Shown in pieces: positions 1 through 11,679 of a DNA stretch of 64,000 bases. Location of the stretch: positions 15,529,710 to 15,593,709 of the forward strand of contig CP136062.1 in NCBI GenBank assembly GCA_032622095.1. The letters are read 5' to 3'. Numbering within the stretch: position 1 is the stretch's first letter; each line of letters begins with the position of its first letter. This stretch comes from Siphonodentalium dalli (taxonomy: Eukaryota > Mollusca > Scaphopoda > Gadilida > Siphonodentaliidae). The notes below the pieces were generated by a model. It was not told the origin of the DNA. It did not search any database and saw nothing but the letters and a program-made list of their open reading frames with translations. The translations under genes and the position numbers were made by a program.

Positions 1-369
1 ATTTTAGAAATCTATTATTTTTCATTATCGGGAAAACTTTCTGGCCCAGAACTCAGTCAAAATTGCGTTATTATTACCACTTGATTCTAGAGTTATGCAT
101 CCTTGTCTGTTTGAATAGTGTTTTGGTGTACACATCTCGAGCAGATTACGAAGTTGAAGGCAATTATTAGTACTCATCTCGAGAAAATAACAAATTTCAA
201 AAATCAATATCTAATAACTCTGAGCTTTGTTTGATGGGTTCCTCAACTCGAATCAAATATTTGTTACCCCAAAAGCCAAAGAAATAGTAATATAGGACCC
301 TCTGATCGGATTGTTGTTGTTGGAATCTGTTGAGATGGGGACCCTCTGGTCGGATTGATTACCTTTAAC
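1..369 (-). mobile_element. Foldback-type element FB1, copy cut by window edge
   Basis: This stretch matches 23786-24268 in reverse-complement over most of its length, including the segment that reads ACCCTCTGATCGGATTG and the inner part with ATTATTTTTCATTATCGGG. Only one arm and the middle are present because the window begins inside the element. The 23.8 kb copy shows the two inverted arms, so I call this a non-autonomous foldback or MITE-like element of unknown superfamily. It contains no recognisable protein; a 60-residue open frame at 25-207 recurs in the other copy but changes freely. Confidence 0.65.
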
Positions 370-375
370 ATTGAA

Positions 376-838
376 ATGTAGATGGGTTAGAGTCATTTTG
401 GGGTCATTCGGCATAAATCTTGTCTACTGGCAGCCATCTTGAATTTTACTCTTTGCATGACTAAACCCTTTGGCACACCCTACAGTCCACTTCCCTTATC
501 CAACCATCACCAAACTTCATTTTAATCTTGATTTCGATCTACTAGATGGAAGCTATCAAATGTTTTTGAATTTCACTGGACTAGATAGCCGTCAGCAACC
601 ATCTTGGATTTTACTTTATATATATCTCTTCATGTTGATAATCTAGTATTACTTAACCGTTTCAACTAAGGAAGAAAATTAGTGTGGTGAGGTTAAATCA
701 TTGGTGATCAGGGTTACACTATCAGCTCCCGGACTATATGCATTGTCATTTTCAACCAATGTACTGCGAATCCACCAAACACAGTATAACTGAAGTCATC
801 TTGGAATTTTGTTTTAGCATGACTAAATCCTCAACATG
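376..838 (-). repeat. Degenerate reversed copies of the ~164 bp unit
   Basis: Three diverged units related to the 35-43 kb array lie here in the opposite orientation. Recognisable blocks are GTAGATGGG followed by TCATTTTGGGGTCATTCGG near 382-412, GCAGCCATCTTGAATTTTAC near 431-450, and GCATGACTAAA near 457. Similar blocks recur near 590-612 and 790-830. Both unit subtypes of the main array (the 'gaccccaaaatga' type and the 'ccatctag' type) can be recognised. This shows the unit is dispersed as well as arrayed. Confidence 0.6.
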
Positions 839-859
839 GCATATAGCCATAATTTTCAT

Positions 860-2060
860 GCAATTGATCTCAAGCCCCTTATGAAAATATACAATAGTAT
901 TTGCGTAATAATACTATGGTATAAAGTGGTATTACTATGGTAGATTGATTGATTTGGGTTTAACGTCATTTTAGCAACAAAGCCATATATGGTAGAACAT
1001 AGAACACTACAGTTAACTATAATACAGTATGAAATACTATGCATCAATCATAGTACTCCTGGGACCTTTACTATATTATGTTGTGGTAATGCTATAGTAA
1101 CCAATGATGGTATACAAGTGCACTACAATATACCCATACATGTATTATACTATAGTACGCTATGCATCAATCATAGTACTACTGTGATTTTTAGTATAGT
1201 ATGTTGTGGTAATACTAGTGTCCCATGGCATAGTATACTACAGTATAACTATATACAGTATGACATAATAATAAGCAGCAAGCATAGTACTCCTGGCATT
1301 TTTACTATAGTATGGTGCGGTAATACTACAAACAAATTCATCTTTTATAATTGTAAGACTGATGTTGATCACCAAAGCAACTTTTGAAGAAATACCATTG
1401 TTAATATGATATTGAGACCATCAAAATGATGGGGGTGGTCTTCAAAATCCCAAAACATCACATAGTATTACTCTAGTAAAAATATAATATTTCAATAGTA
1501 CTGATTAGTATCACTATAGTTTTACCATACTATTTCACAATATCATATTACATAACTCATGTGTTTCCTGTCTCTTTTTCGAGAAGAAAATCACGTTTCG
1601 TTAGTTAATCAGTACAAATCTATTGAGTACCTGTTGATATACTCAAATTAATAAAATGAGGCAAGAATATTGTTGTAACTAAGTCGGCTAAGTCAAGCAG
1701 CGTTTCACCCCTTAGGTAATCACATATGCCATTCATGACCTCCACTGTTTTGTCTCAAATGTTAAGGCTTCTAAAAGCTACCATCGATAAGTATCACTAT
1801 AGTTTTACCATATTAATACTATAGTTTTACTATATTATTTCTGTAGTAAAACAATAAAGTAATACTGTAGTAATACTATAGAAAACAATTGTCAGAATCT
1901 TCATAAATACAATAACACAATAGTAACTGGTAATACTGTAGTAGAAGTGTATTTAATATAGTAAAACTTGTACATTATTACAAGTATATTTTTAATAGAG
2001 TATTATTTGGAGTGTTTACATGGTAATACATAGTACGGGTGTACAGTTGTCCAAATTACC
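860..2060. repeat. ACTATAGTAC-rich low-complexity block with imperfect 120 bp tandem
   Basis: Short words such as TAGTAT, ACTATAGT and GGTAATACTA recur throughout on both strands. Between about 1035 and 1330 three imperfect units begin near 1040, 1162 and 1277; each carries CATAGTACT, then TTTACTATA or TTTAGTATA, then a GGTAAT block. The open frame at 989-1387 is a by-product of this repetition, visible as repeated 'CINHST...CCGN' in the translation. No gene is supported. Confidence 0.55.
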
Positions 2061-2164
2061 ATGTTATATTTTAGAATGGTATTTTTACAATAGTATTTTT
2101 CTTAAGGAACTTCTTATGGAACCTCTCTCCAAGTTGAACTGCAGTTTCATTGAAACATTAATTT

Positions 2165-2340
2165 ACTGAAGTGCAAATAATAGGGGTCATGTTGGCTGAC
2201 ATAAGTGCAAATATTTATGCTGAAGCACAAATCATTTACCCATGAAGTGCAAATCATTTTTGTTGAAGCGCAAATAAATCATATTTACTCTTAAGCATAA
2301 TTTATTTGGGCTGATATGCAAATCAGTATGAATATGCAGT
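2165..2340. repeat. Short degenerate tandem of GAAGTGCAAATCAT
   Basis: Five to six variants of GAAGTGCAAATCAT occur with spacing of roughly 27-35 bases (for example near 2168, 2204, 2222, 2243 and 2265). The rest of 2060-2580 holds nothing else I recognise. Confidence 0.45.
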
Positions 2341-2587
2341 GAATCCCAGTGATTCCACCTGAACTCAAATTGACTTGGACCAGAATAGATCACTCAAATA
2401 TAGGCTTAAGACTCCACCATACCATATATGAGATGGACTCTTACTCTAATACTTTGAGTTAAGTCAGTTGGTGTTATATACTTGCGCTTCATCACAAATG
2501 ATTTACAATTCAGTGTATATCATCTGAGTGTGCTGATGCACAAAGTGTTATTATTAACGATGATGATCCGATTAAACACCTCTAAAT

Positions 2588-2795
2588 TACTATTCCTTTG
2601 GCTTCGGGGATAAAACATATCTGATTCCAGTCAAGGAACCCACTCATCAAAGCTCAGAGTGATCAGATATCGATATTTGAATTCTGTTATTTCTTGAGAT
2701 ACGTACATTTTTCTGCCTGGAAAGTATTTGTCAAACCGACCAAATTGTGGACGAAGATAGATAACTCTAAAATCAAGTGGCTTTGTATTGTACTA
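2588..2795 (+). mobile_element. FB1 foldback element fragment
   Basis: CTTTGGCTTCGGGG, the block TCAAGGAACCC, CAAAGCTCAGAGTGATCAGATAT and the later GATAACTCTAAAATCAAGTGG follow in the same order as in the fuller FB1 copy at 23865-24070. Only the left arm and middle are kept, and the copy is more diverged than the other two. Confidence 0.55.
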
Positions 2796-2835
2796 TGACA
2801 TAAACATTCATCATACAGATATATAGCCTAAGGGA

Positions 2836-2930
2836 CCCCCCTGGCAGCTCAGTTAGTATAGTGCATGGCACATCAGGTCAATATAAGGCACTGGGACACT
2901 TTCACTTGTAACGTGTTTGGCTGCCCTTAT
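2836..2930 (+). repeat. Possible tRNA-derived SINE head (decayed)
   Basis: CTGGCAGCTCAGTTAGTA followed by TAGTGCATGGCAC resembles the A-box and D-arm of a tRNA gene. No clear B-box (GGTTCGANNCC) follows, so this cannot be called a tRNA gene. A decayed tRNA-derived SINE is the best reading; chance resemblance is possible. Confidence 0.28.
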
Positions 2931-3730
2931 TTATAATCCATATCCTTATATTCACATCTGTATATACATCACCCCCACCCATCCTGATTTTAACGAAAAT
3001 CCATATATACGTACCTGATACATGTCATGGTAGTATATACTACCATATCATGATCCAATACGGGTATTAGATGTATTAGTTTTGATGGAATAATGAAGAC
3101 AAACTAACAACAGTATAATAAGAAAGAGGATTTTATTACTTCATCAAAGTATTGTATTATTCAACAACAGCATTCAAGCTGAGAAAGAAGAGAGAACAAT
3201 GTATACATGTAATTTGGTCATTGATCCCAGTATTTCTTAAATTGTTAAGACCTAAGTGCAGTACAATGAAATGTATTAACTTTTTCAAAACATCTTTGCA
3301 TTTTGAGCCCTGGAATTATGCTTACTTCTGTTACAAATCGCTGTCAATTTCAGAGTATCAAATTATGTTCATTATTAATTATCCGATAAACTTTTATGTA
3401 AATATGGTATTTAACAAGAATGTCAAGATTTGGAACAGCAAATCATAAACTGAAAATTGATTGTTATTTTCTATACTTCAGTGAAGTGGTATATCAGAAA
3501 AAAATATTGAACATAATTTGTTTTCATATAATAAGAGTTCCCTTTGATTGACCTATTTCCATTTCATTCAACTTGAAAATAGTAACCCACATATCTGTAC
3601 ATCATGAGGAAGAAATTCATTTTCTATGTTGAATGTGTTAATTGTATAACTTTATGATAAAGTCTTTATCCATTTTAAAAGCAATTTAGAAATGTGACAT
3701 CTAATAATCAGAAAGTTCTGAGTGAAGAAA
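2931..3730. other. No recognisable feature
   Basis: AT-rich single-copy-looking sequence. The 98-codon open frame at 3152-3448 has no domain or motif that I recognise and no matching coding neighbours. Confidence 0.5.
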
Positions 3731-3732
3731 TA

Positions 3733-4115
3733 AGGACCACAACTCTGGCAAAAAATAGCGGGTGGAACCCAAATTCAAACTTGATCTGTATTTTGGGCTA
3801 GTAAACTCACATACCTTATTTCATTCCATTCAGTTCAGATTTACCGAAGTTATCATCCAGAAATGAAAATTGAGTACAAATTCTAACAAAAAGGGCCGTA
3901 ACTCTGGTGAAAATTGGTGGGCAAAACCCAAATTCAAACATGATCTGTATTTTGTGTTAGTAAACCAATATACCAAATTACATTCCATTATGCTTAGACA
4001 AATTAAAGTTATCATCTGAAACGAAAAAAAAGCGAACGGACAGACAGACAGGCGGAAGGAAGAACCAATAACATAATACGTTCTGTTTTTTTTTCAAAAT
4101 GGGCATAAAAAAATG
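3733..4115 (+). mobile_element. 'AACTCTGG' dispersed repeat, type E
   Basis: Two tandem units of about 160 bases each carry AACTCTGGCAAAA or AACTCTGGTGAAAA, then AACCCAAATTCAAAC, TGATCTGTATTTTG and CATTCCATT. The block ends in a GAACGGACAGACAGACAGG run followed by CCAATAACATAATACG. Sister copies end the same way near 10370 and 14812. It looks like a short non-autonomous element with internal tandem units; no protein is encoded. Confidence 0.6.
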
Positions 4116-4119
4116 ACAT

Positions 4120-4970
4120 TGAAATTGACTCAGTATGTCTCTTGAGTGTATGTTAACACATATCGGACATGCACCTGTTTACAAAATATACTGGGGGTAT
4201 CCAATTTAGCATCATTCAGGTCCAGAAAACCTGAATATTTTCCACATGGTCAGGGTACTGTGGAGGATCCGCTCCTCGAAATATCATTCCGCCCGAGCAA
4301 ATGCCAATTCCGTTGTGAGTTTTTCCGCTTGTCGATTGAGCATATTTCAAATATACCAGCCGAAAAACTTAAAAACACAGATATAATGTATGTTTAATAA
4401 CATATTATGTTAATTGTTTACCTCTAGCTTCAACCGGGACATGTTCCCCTATAATTTTTTTTCTTAAAAAGCCAGCAAAATGCTGTAATCGGTGATTTAT
4501 GTTTTCGCTCCGATTCCTGCCCTGTATGTTCAGTTGTCGCCCGAGTAAGTTCAATTGTCGCCCAAGCAATGCTCTTTAGATTTCAACTAGAAACATCCAG
4601 TTTTTCTAACGATAAATGTCTCCATATGACGGCCCTTAGCTTTTGTCTTCAAAATGATGACGAAAGTATTAAAGGGGCATGCATTCAGACTCTTTGAAAT
4701 TGTGCTGAGCGATCGATATATTGATTAGGAGGGCATATAATCAACGATGATACGAGAGGATAACTATGGTTTTTGACTGAAAACGAGAAATATCATGAAC
4801 GGGTACAAGCAAATACCGATTGGAAAATTGATATTTGCGTGTACAATTACCCACGAATGATATAATGTGTTCAGTCAAAAGCATGCAGTAGGTTTCCTTT
4901 TTGTTATATGCGGTTTGATGATTTCAATTTACAATTATTGCTGTCAGCCGACTGTGTTGCCGAGTTAACT
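4120..4970. other. No recognisable feature
   Basis: Moderately mixed composition. A short inverted GGATCCGCTCC motif near 4266 and a doubled 'caattgtcgccc' near 4530-4565 are the only patterns seen. No gene is supported. Confidence 0.45.
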
Positions 4971-4974
4971 GTAG

Positions 4975-5612
4975 ACGGAATTGCACTTAAGCGCAATAAG
5001 AATATTCCTTATTGCGCTTAAACGTAATTAGAGATTCCTTATTGATCTTATGAGAGCAATAAGATCTTCTCTTATTGTGCTTAAGCTCAATTAGAATTTT
5101 CTTTATTGCGCTTAAGCACAATTAGGGACTCCTTATTGAGCTTAAGTGAAATAAGACATTGCAATTACATCTGTGGCTCCTCATACTTATTTCGCTTAAG
5201 CGCAATTAATATCCCCATCATGAGATCACCCCTCTGTGCAAATAGTAGAATCCGAATAGGCCTTTACACGTGGACAGTCACCAGGTCACAAATAAACTCC
5301 ACCCATTGCACTATACATTGTATATGTACTACACCATTTGAATTAGCGTTTATGTAATGTGGCTAATTGTACTTACTAGTAAGCGTAGTAAGGAAGATTT
5401 TGATTTGACTTTAGCGCAATAATAATATTCCTTATTGCGCTTTTAAAGTGATATTGGAGATTCCTTTTTGTGCTTAAGATCAATAAGATATGCCTTATTG
5501 CTCTTAAACGCAATAAAATATTTGCTTAGGCGCAATTATACATTTCCTTATTGCATTTAAGCGCAATTAGATCTTCTCTTTTTGTGCTTAAGCGCAATTA
5601 GAGATTCACAAA
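4975..5612. repeat. Palindromic GCGCTTAAGCGC satellite
   Basis: The core TTGCGCTTAAGCGCAATTAG, or a one-to-three-base variant, recurs about every 30-40 bases through two sub-blocks (about 4980-5210 and 5410-5610), each core followed by an ATTCCTTATT-like spacer. The 5215-5400 gap lacks the motif. Each core is self-complementary, so every unit can fold on itself. Confidence 0.7.
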
Positions 5613-6045
5613 TTTGCCAATTAGGAAAATCAATATTTTTTAATTATATTAATTAGTTGTGTACTGAGCTTACTGCTGCGACGACTCCAATTTGACAAAC
5701 ATTAGTCAAACAAAGGGCTTCGTGAAGTCTAACTTGTTAGGAAACTGTTTTGATATAGGGTGTGAGATTATCATAAATATGTGGCCTTCAGAACTCAGCT
5801 TTCAGTGTCAGCAAATAGTTTTGTAAAAGAGTAACTGGAACATATTCCTTGAAGCCACAAGTTTTCAGTTGCTTTGGGTCTCCATCGATCCATGACCATT
5901 AAAATTACAAGTGCACCGCTGGGCGGAGGTAACGCCCCCGACTGTACAATCAGAGAGGATTTTTCTTATTTTTGGGCAAATACTTATTAAATGGCACCAC
6001 ATGTTGTTCTATATTAGCTTCAAATTTGGTCTGGTGCCACAAAAA
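5613..6045. other. No recognisable feature
   Basis: No repeat, RNA or coding pattern identified in this interval. Confidence 0.4.
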
Positions 6046-6049
6046 TAGA

Positions 6050-6672
6050 AGGAAAACTGAATTTTCTAAAAAAAAAACTTTAAGTCGAAAAAGGGTCATA
6101 ACTCTCACAAAAATTATCCGATTGAACCGAAATTTTACCTTGACTTGTATTGCGATATTGGTAAAACGGGTTTTGCAAATAAACAATCCAAAATCAAGTT
6201 ATCATCTGGAAACCAAAAAAAGTAGCAGAAAACCTGAATTTTATAAGTCCAAAAAGGGGCGTAACTCTGAAAAAAATGGGCGGACGAAACCACGGCTATG
6301 GGGAAATCTTGTCCCCCCGGCTGGTCTATTGGCATACCAAAGATCAACTGAATTGAATTAGCGAAACCAAAGTTATAAGTTGAAATGTTCGTATGCCACA
6401 GAAAACTGAATTTTCTAAGTCCAAAAAGGGGCGTAACTCTAGAAAAAATGGGCGGACGAAACCGCAGTTATGAGGAAATCTTGTCCCCCCAGCTGGTCTA
6501 TTAGCATACCAAATATCAACTGAATTCAGTTAGCGAAACCAAAGTTATGAGTTGAAACGTTCGTACGGACGGAAGGACGGAAGGACGGACAGACGGAAGG
6601 ACGGACGGAAGGACGGACGGACGGAGGGCTCCACTATATACCCCCAAATCTCCATCGGAGATCGGGGGCATA
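6050..6672 (+). mobile_element. Hairpin-ended tandem-unit element, family A
   Basis: Internal units begin AAGTCGAAAAAGGG or AAGTCCAAAAAGGGGCGTAA; the last two are 172 bases apart (6246 and 6418) and nearly identical. They are followed by a GGACGGAAGGACGGACGG microsatellite (6570-6628) and by a terminal hairpin at 6637-6672, in which TATACCCCC pairs with CGGGGGCATA around an ATCTCC/GGAGAT inner stem. Internal tandem units plus a 3' stem-loop recall Helitron-related non-autonomous elements, but the superfamily is not proven. The long 'SVLPSVRPSV' frame opposite is only the translated microsatellite. Confidence 0.65.
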
Positions 6673-8050
6673 ACAAGTGAGGCCATATTCATACTGTACC
6701 AATAACTTTGTGTTTTTTTTAATAAAATCTTATTTTTTCCCTTAACATTGGTATCCTTAGGAACAACCATATGCATGCATGCATCATTGCAAAATTTACT
6801 CAAAACACTCTTCTGGGCATTTTGTTTGAGTCACTGGTGTAAACATATCATTTGCATTATAGAAGCATCAACATCAGATATAAAACATGATTCATAATTA
6901 AAACATTTCAATTCAAATTGATCATACTGCATTAGAATGGAGAATATCAGCTGAGCCTTACTCTTGTTGAAGAGGACCATGATTCAAAACGTTAAAAGTC
7001 TTTGAAGGGCTCACCTTCCATCATTTCTCAGCTCCTGAAAAATATAGAATTGATAAATGTTCTGTTTCAAAACCAATTAATACTCGAAAGTATGGAATTT
7101 ATTTATTTGGGGAAAATATCTCATTTGAGAAATTAGATAGTGACTGATCGACTTGGTGAAATCTAAAATATCAAACACTTCTGCTCAAATATATTTCATG
7201 AAGGAGGATGCAATCCGAAAAATGCAATGCAGGGACATCAGGATTAATCATGCTGATAAGATCCATCGACATATGAGTGGTCCAAAGCCGTCTCAATACA
7301 AGCAATCTTGCGAGTGTCAGAATTTGGCGCAAGATATGACAACTGCGTACGATACGGCAATCACACATTGTTCAATCTGACCAAGCCACTGTTGTGTGGA
7401 ACTCACAATTGACCACCGACTGGGTGCAAATACCGTACATCTCTATGTGCTGACAGCGAAACACAGAGTTCCACAAAAATGAGCCATTGACCAACCGATA
7501 TGAATGGCATTGATAGCACCGATTCACATTATATGTTTATATATATGGTCTAGCTACCTTGAAAATGACATATCATACCATTGTTGTCACATCGTCGCAT
7601 CGGTGCTATACTGTTCTATATCCATTATTGTTTTGTTTTTGTTTACCACCTGGTTTCCGTATATGTCTGCTTTATTTTCACCATATGTTGTTTTCATTTT
7701 GTCCCAGAAAATGAAAAACTAATCTGTTTAAATTGTCTTGCTTTAAATGCCAGTATTATTCTTGTAATTAATTGACATGTGTTTGGAGAAAGAATTACAC
7801 TTTGCTGAACAATTTAGCTTTTTTTTCAAGTGCTAAAGCGTGGTTCTTAGGTTTTTAAATCATTAGAAAGTACAAAACTTGCACATTATGTCATTTTCTG
7901 TATTATTTTAACCAAAGAGTTCTGCTATAATTAAGATTATCTCATATAAGAGAAAAAACACTCTTTCCACCCAAACATGTTGACAGCCATTATTTCCCAT
8001 TGTCAGTTTGAGATAGAACATTATAATCCTCAAATTTATGCGACCATGTG
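6673..8050. other. No recognisable feature
   Basis: AT-rich sequence with several short open frames (for example 7153-7380 and 7504-7722) that show no domain. A hydrophobic 72-residue frame at 7504-7722 could encode a membrane segment but has no support beyond length. Confidence 0.45.
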
Positions 8051-8054
8051 GTAC

Positions 8055-8819
8055 AAAATAAACTAGAGATGGGCTTGTCCCAGATGGGACTAAGTAATAC
8101 CCCCCGTATTCAAAATGTTGTTTGAATGAAGTAGCCATTACCATATATTTGGCACTGAAATTATCTCAACAGGTAACCCTAAGCCTAAACCTAACCCTAA
8201 CCATAACCCCTAACTCTAATCCTAAATTTATTGATCGAATAAAAGCTCGGACAAAATTATGCATGTTGCGAAAACATTTCTAAGTCGAAAAAGGGGGATA
8301 ACTCCATCAAAATATGTCAGACAGACGTCATAAACGCAGGTGCACAGGTTCCCATGGTACTAAATAACTGTGCCAAAAATGTAGGAATAAAAGCTCGGAC
8401 AAAATTATACATGTTGCGAAAATTTTCTAAGTCGAAAAAGGGGGAATAACTCCATCAAAAAATGTCAGACAGACGTCATAAACGCAGGTGCACAGGTTCC
8501 CATGGTACTAAATAACTGTGCCAAAAATGTAGGAATAAAAGCTCGGACAAAATTATACATGTTGCGAAAAATTTCTAAGTCGAAAAAGGGGGGATAACTC
8601 CACCAAAAAAAGTCTGACAGACGTCATAATCGCAGGTGCACATGTTCCCATGGTGGTTGATGTCTGTGCCAAGTTTCACTGAAAATGATCATAAAACGAC
8701 TGAGAAAAACTCCGGACAAAATTGTGTCCACGGACGGACAGACGGCTCGACGGGCGGACGGACGGACAGACAAGCTGATACCAGTATACCCACCCACAAC
8801 TCGTTGCGGGGGGGGTATA
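8055..8819 (+). mobile_element. Hairpin-ended element, family A, with telomere-like tract
   Basis: The element opens with CTAGAGATGGGCTTGTCCCA and ATACCCCCCGT, passes through a CCCTAA-like tract (8170-8222), then three ~149 base units starting AAAAGCTCGGAC near 8241, 8390 and 8537. It closes with a GACGGACAGACGG run and a hairpin at 8785-8819 (TATACCC ... GGGGGGGTATA). The copy at 11065-11673 has the same order of parts, which defines this as one family. Confidence 0.7.
8170..8222. repeat. Interstitial telomere-like (CCCTAA)n tract
   Basis: Degenerate repeats of CCCTAA, CCTAAA and CCCTAACC. The related copy at 11208-11243 sits at the same place in its element, so the tract belongs to the element and is not a chromosome end. 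Confidence 0.65.
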
Positions 8820-9369
8820 ATAAATCAATTCATTGGTTCACAGTAGAGATAGAACAATACAGCACTGGCAGAAAAACTAATTTGGGAGATGGAAAATATT
8901 TGCACAGCCTCTTATTCGTATCTGGTACATGATATACTCAATATCTTTTGTTTTTCAGACAGAAAATACCATGCCGAATCGAACAATACCGTCATCTCAT
9001 TTTCTCACCAAAATGGATATAGAACATTTAGCACCGAGGCGACAACATTGCAACATAATTATGCTATTTGACATGTCTACAAAAGTCAACTTAGGTCAAT
9101 TTCAAGTAGATATGTTAGAGAGCATTATATATCAGTGGTGCAAAACAAAACTAATATATAGTGCTTACCAGTATTTAAACATAAAATGTGAATGTTTTTA
9201 TGCATTATGGCCGTGTCAGTATATGGTACGGAGAATGAAGACGTTATAATGTGAAGGGCTGAGTATAAATTTCACTACATGGTGACATATGTGTAGCCAT
9301 ATGGAAATAATATCAAAGTCAACAAATGATAAAATAATTTTCAAAACAATTTACCATAAATTGAAGAGG

Positions 9370-9602
9370 CAAAAACTGGGACAAACTTATGTTTTTTGGA
9401 AAACATTTCTTACATTTCTGAGTCTAAAAAGGGCAATAACTCTGCTAAAAAAAATGATGGCTCCCATATGAAGTTTGGTGATGAATGGATGAGAGATACG
9501 TGACCTGTAGGGTGTGCTAACGGAAATTGTTGACGGATCTCTATGGACAATGGACACCAACCCATAGCAATAGCTCAAACTTTACTTTGTCAAGCTGAGC
9601 TA
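9370..9602 (+). mobile_element. Family C element, 3' end
   Basis: A fragment of the ~164 bp unit (ATGATGGCTCCCATATGAAG, TTTGGTGATGA, GTAGGGTGTGC) runs into GGAAATTGTTGACG and the terminal hairpin at 9571-9602, where TAGCTCAAACTTTAC faces a TGAGCTA end. The same terminal hairpin closes copies at 37107, 42691 and 42979. Only the 3' end is present. Confidence 0.65.
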
Positions 9603-9639
9603 AAATTGAATAAAAAATGGCCCATACGTCTGTTGGACG

Positions 9640-10372
9640 AATCCATAAATCGAGCACAGATTATACCTTGAGCCCATTCAGTGACATTCCAAGTTTGTAG
9701 TAATCAATCAAGCACTAGATCTGCCGTTATCAAAATGAAAAAGTCTGTAGATCCAGTAGAAATGGGTGAACTTGGTGTATTTTGTAGTTTCAACACCGCA
9801 CACCAAATTTCGTTCCATTCAGTCAACATAATCTGAAGTTATCATCCAGAAAGAAAGAAAACCCAAATTTCAAGAGTATAAAGGTCTGTAACTCTGGTAT
9901 AAATGGGTGGATTGAACAACAATTTATCTTAACCCATATATGTTATGGTTCTAAAAATGTGTTCCTAATTTCATTCCATTCAGTGAACATTAACTGAAGT
10001 CATCATCTGGAAACACCCCCCCCCCCCCCCAATTTCAAAGTAAAAAAAGGTATCTAACTCTGGTGAAAATGATTTAATTTGTCGACCCATATCTTATGGT
10101 TGTCAACCTTCATAAATTTCATTCCATTCAGTTCATATCATATTACATACATGTATAAGTTATCACCTGGAAACCAAAATTAAGCCCAAATTAAAATAAA
10201 AATCCTGACCCCAAAATCGAGCTGGACCTTTATACCATTTAGTCAGTAGAACTACCGTTATCATCCGGAAACCAAATGTTCACAGAAGGACGTCGGATGG
10301 CATGACAGACAGATTGATGGATAGACTAGTTACATAATACAGTTTTTTCATATGGCATTGGTGTATAAAATG
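9640..10372 (+). mobile_element. 'AACTCTGG' dispersed repeat, type E
   Basis: Units near 9770-10270 contain AACTCTGGTATAAATGGGTG or TAACTCTGGTGAAAAT, then CATTCCATTCAGT and 'tcatctggaaac'. The tail has a degenerate GACAGACAGATTGATGG run, then TTACATAATACAG and a TTTTT...GTATAAAA end, as in 3733-4115. A C12 tract sits at about 10018-10030. Confidence 0.5.
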
Positions 10373-10379
10373 TTACTAG

Positions 10380-11060
10380 AGTATAATTATTCCACACCCA
10401 TTGACATAAGGCATATGTAATCAACGAAATCCCAGCCATTGAATACATAGTAGCGTATACCTCCAGTGGAATATAAGCCGGAACTATTTTCGTTGACATT
10501 GTCGCCAAGAAAGATGATGTAAATTACGTCAACGATCAACTTCTGGTGATTTTTCATAAGACATAAATCACAATAGAGGTAGCTATATTATCAACAAAGT
10601 TGACAGTCATGGATTGAACTTATCTGACACAACTGTGTAGAATAAATACAGAACACAACTTGCATCATAATCTCTAATCTATTATTGAACTTGTTGCAAC
10701 GGCGCATAGTTACATTCCAGCGTGAAATATATCCATGCACCATCCGCAACTCATTCGATAAAAGATTCCTGACTAAGGGTCAGACGCACGTTTTGCCAAA
10801 ATTTCCTGGTATTTAAAAATGGATTCTGTCTATGTATACAATTTTCTCGAAATCTGTTAGGAATTTCTTTGTGAAATTTGGTACAAGCGATTATTGTGAC
10901 AATATTTAAGAACCATCAACCAATTTGATAATATAACCTCATTTACTTTACTTTTGTGCCATATGGCATGAAAAATATTTAAAATTTCACTGTAAAACAC
11001 TGTGTAAAATAGATTTTTTTCAAAAGTGCAGTTCATGTGATATTATATCTCAAGATCATG
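10380..11060. other. No recognisable feature
   Basis: No repeat relation or coding pattern recognised here. Confidence 0.4.
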
Positions 11061-11064
11061 AGAG

Positions 11065-11673
11065 GAGACTTAACTAGAGATGTGACTGTCCCAATGGGAC
11101 TAATGTACGTCTAGGGATACCCCCCGTGTTTTTAAAACACTAAGATGTTTCAAATGTCAGTAAACATTTAGTTAAAATAATAAAATAACAGATTCCCATT
11201 GCAGGTGCATAACCCTAACCCCTAACCCTAATCCTAAACCTATTGACCGAAAAAGGTAGGAATAATGTTGCGAAATGTTCCAAGTCGAAAAAGGGGAATA
11301 ACTCCACCAAAAAAAAGTGAGACAGATGTCATAATCCTAGGTGCACAGGTTCCTATGGTACTCAATTTCTGTGCCAAGTTAAAAAAAATTTTACCTAAAG
11401 ATATAGGAATAAAAGCTCGTACCAAATTATAAACTTTGCAATAATTTCTAAGTCGAAAAAGGGGGATAACTCCACCAGAAGTCATAATAGCAGGTGCTAA
11501 TAAGGTTCCCATGGTGGTTGATGTCTGTGCCAAGTTTCATGGAAAATGATACAAAAAACGACTGAGAAAAACTCTGGACAAATTTATGTCCACGCACGAT
11601 GGACGGACGACGGACAAGCTAATTACAGTATACCCCCACAACTTCGTTTTCGTTGTGGGGGGGGGGGGGTATA
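11065..11673 (+). mobile_element. Hairpin-ended element, family A, second copy
   Basis: Starts with CTAGAGATGTGACTGTCCCA and ATACCCCCCGTG, contains the telomere-like tract 11208-11243 and two internal units with AAGTCGAAAAAGGGG, then GGACGGACGACGGACAAGC, and ends in a strong hairpin at 11629-11673 (TATACCCCCACAAC ... GTTGTGGGGGG...TATA). The left arm facing the long G-run makes this the clearest family A terminal stem. Confidence 0.7.
11208..11243. repeat. Interstitial telomere-like tract
   Basis: About six CCCTAA-like units within the family A element, in the same position as at 8170-8222. Confidence 0.6.
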
Positions 11674-11679
11674 ATTATT

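Noticed and set aside
989-1387. 132-codon frame with repeated 'CINHST...CCGN' blocks
   Set aside because: Produced by an imperfect 120 bp tandem in low-complexity DNA; composition is unlike the receptor gene.
2836-2930. tRNA gene
   Set aside because: A-box-like sequence only; no B-box and no cloverleaf could be drawn.
6516-6803. Frame with 'SVLPSVRPSV' repeats
   Set aside because: Translation of the GACGGACG microsatellite of a family A element.
8170-8222. Chromosome end
   Set aside because: Short, degenerate, and part of a dispersed element seen twice.
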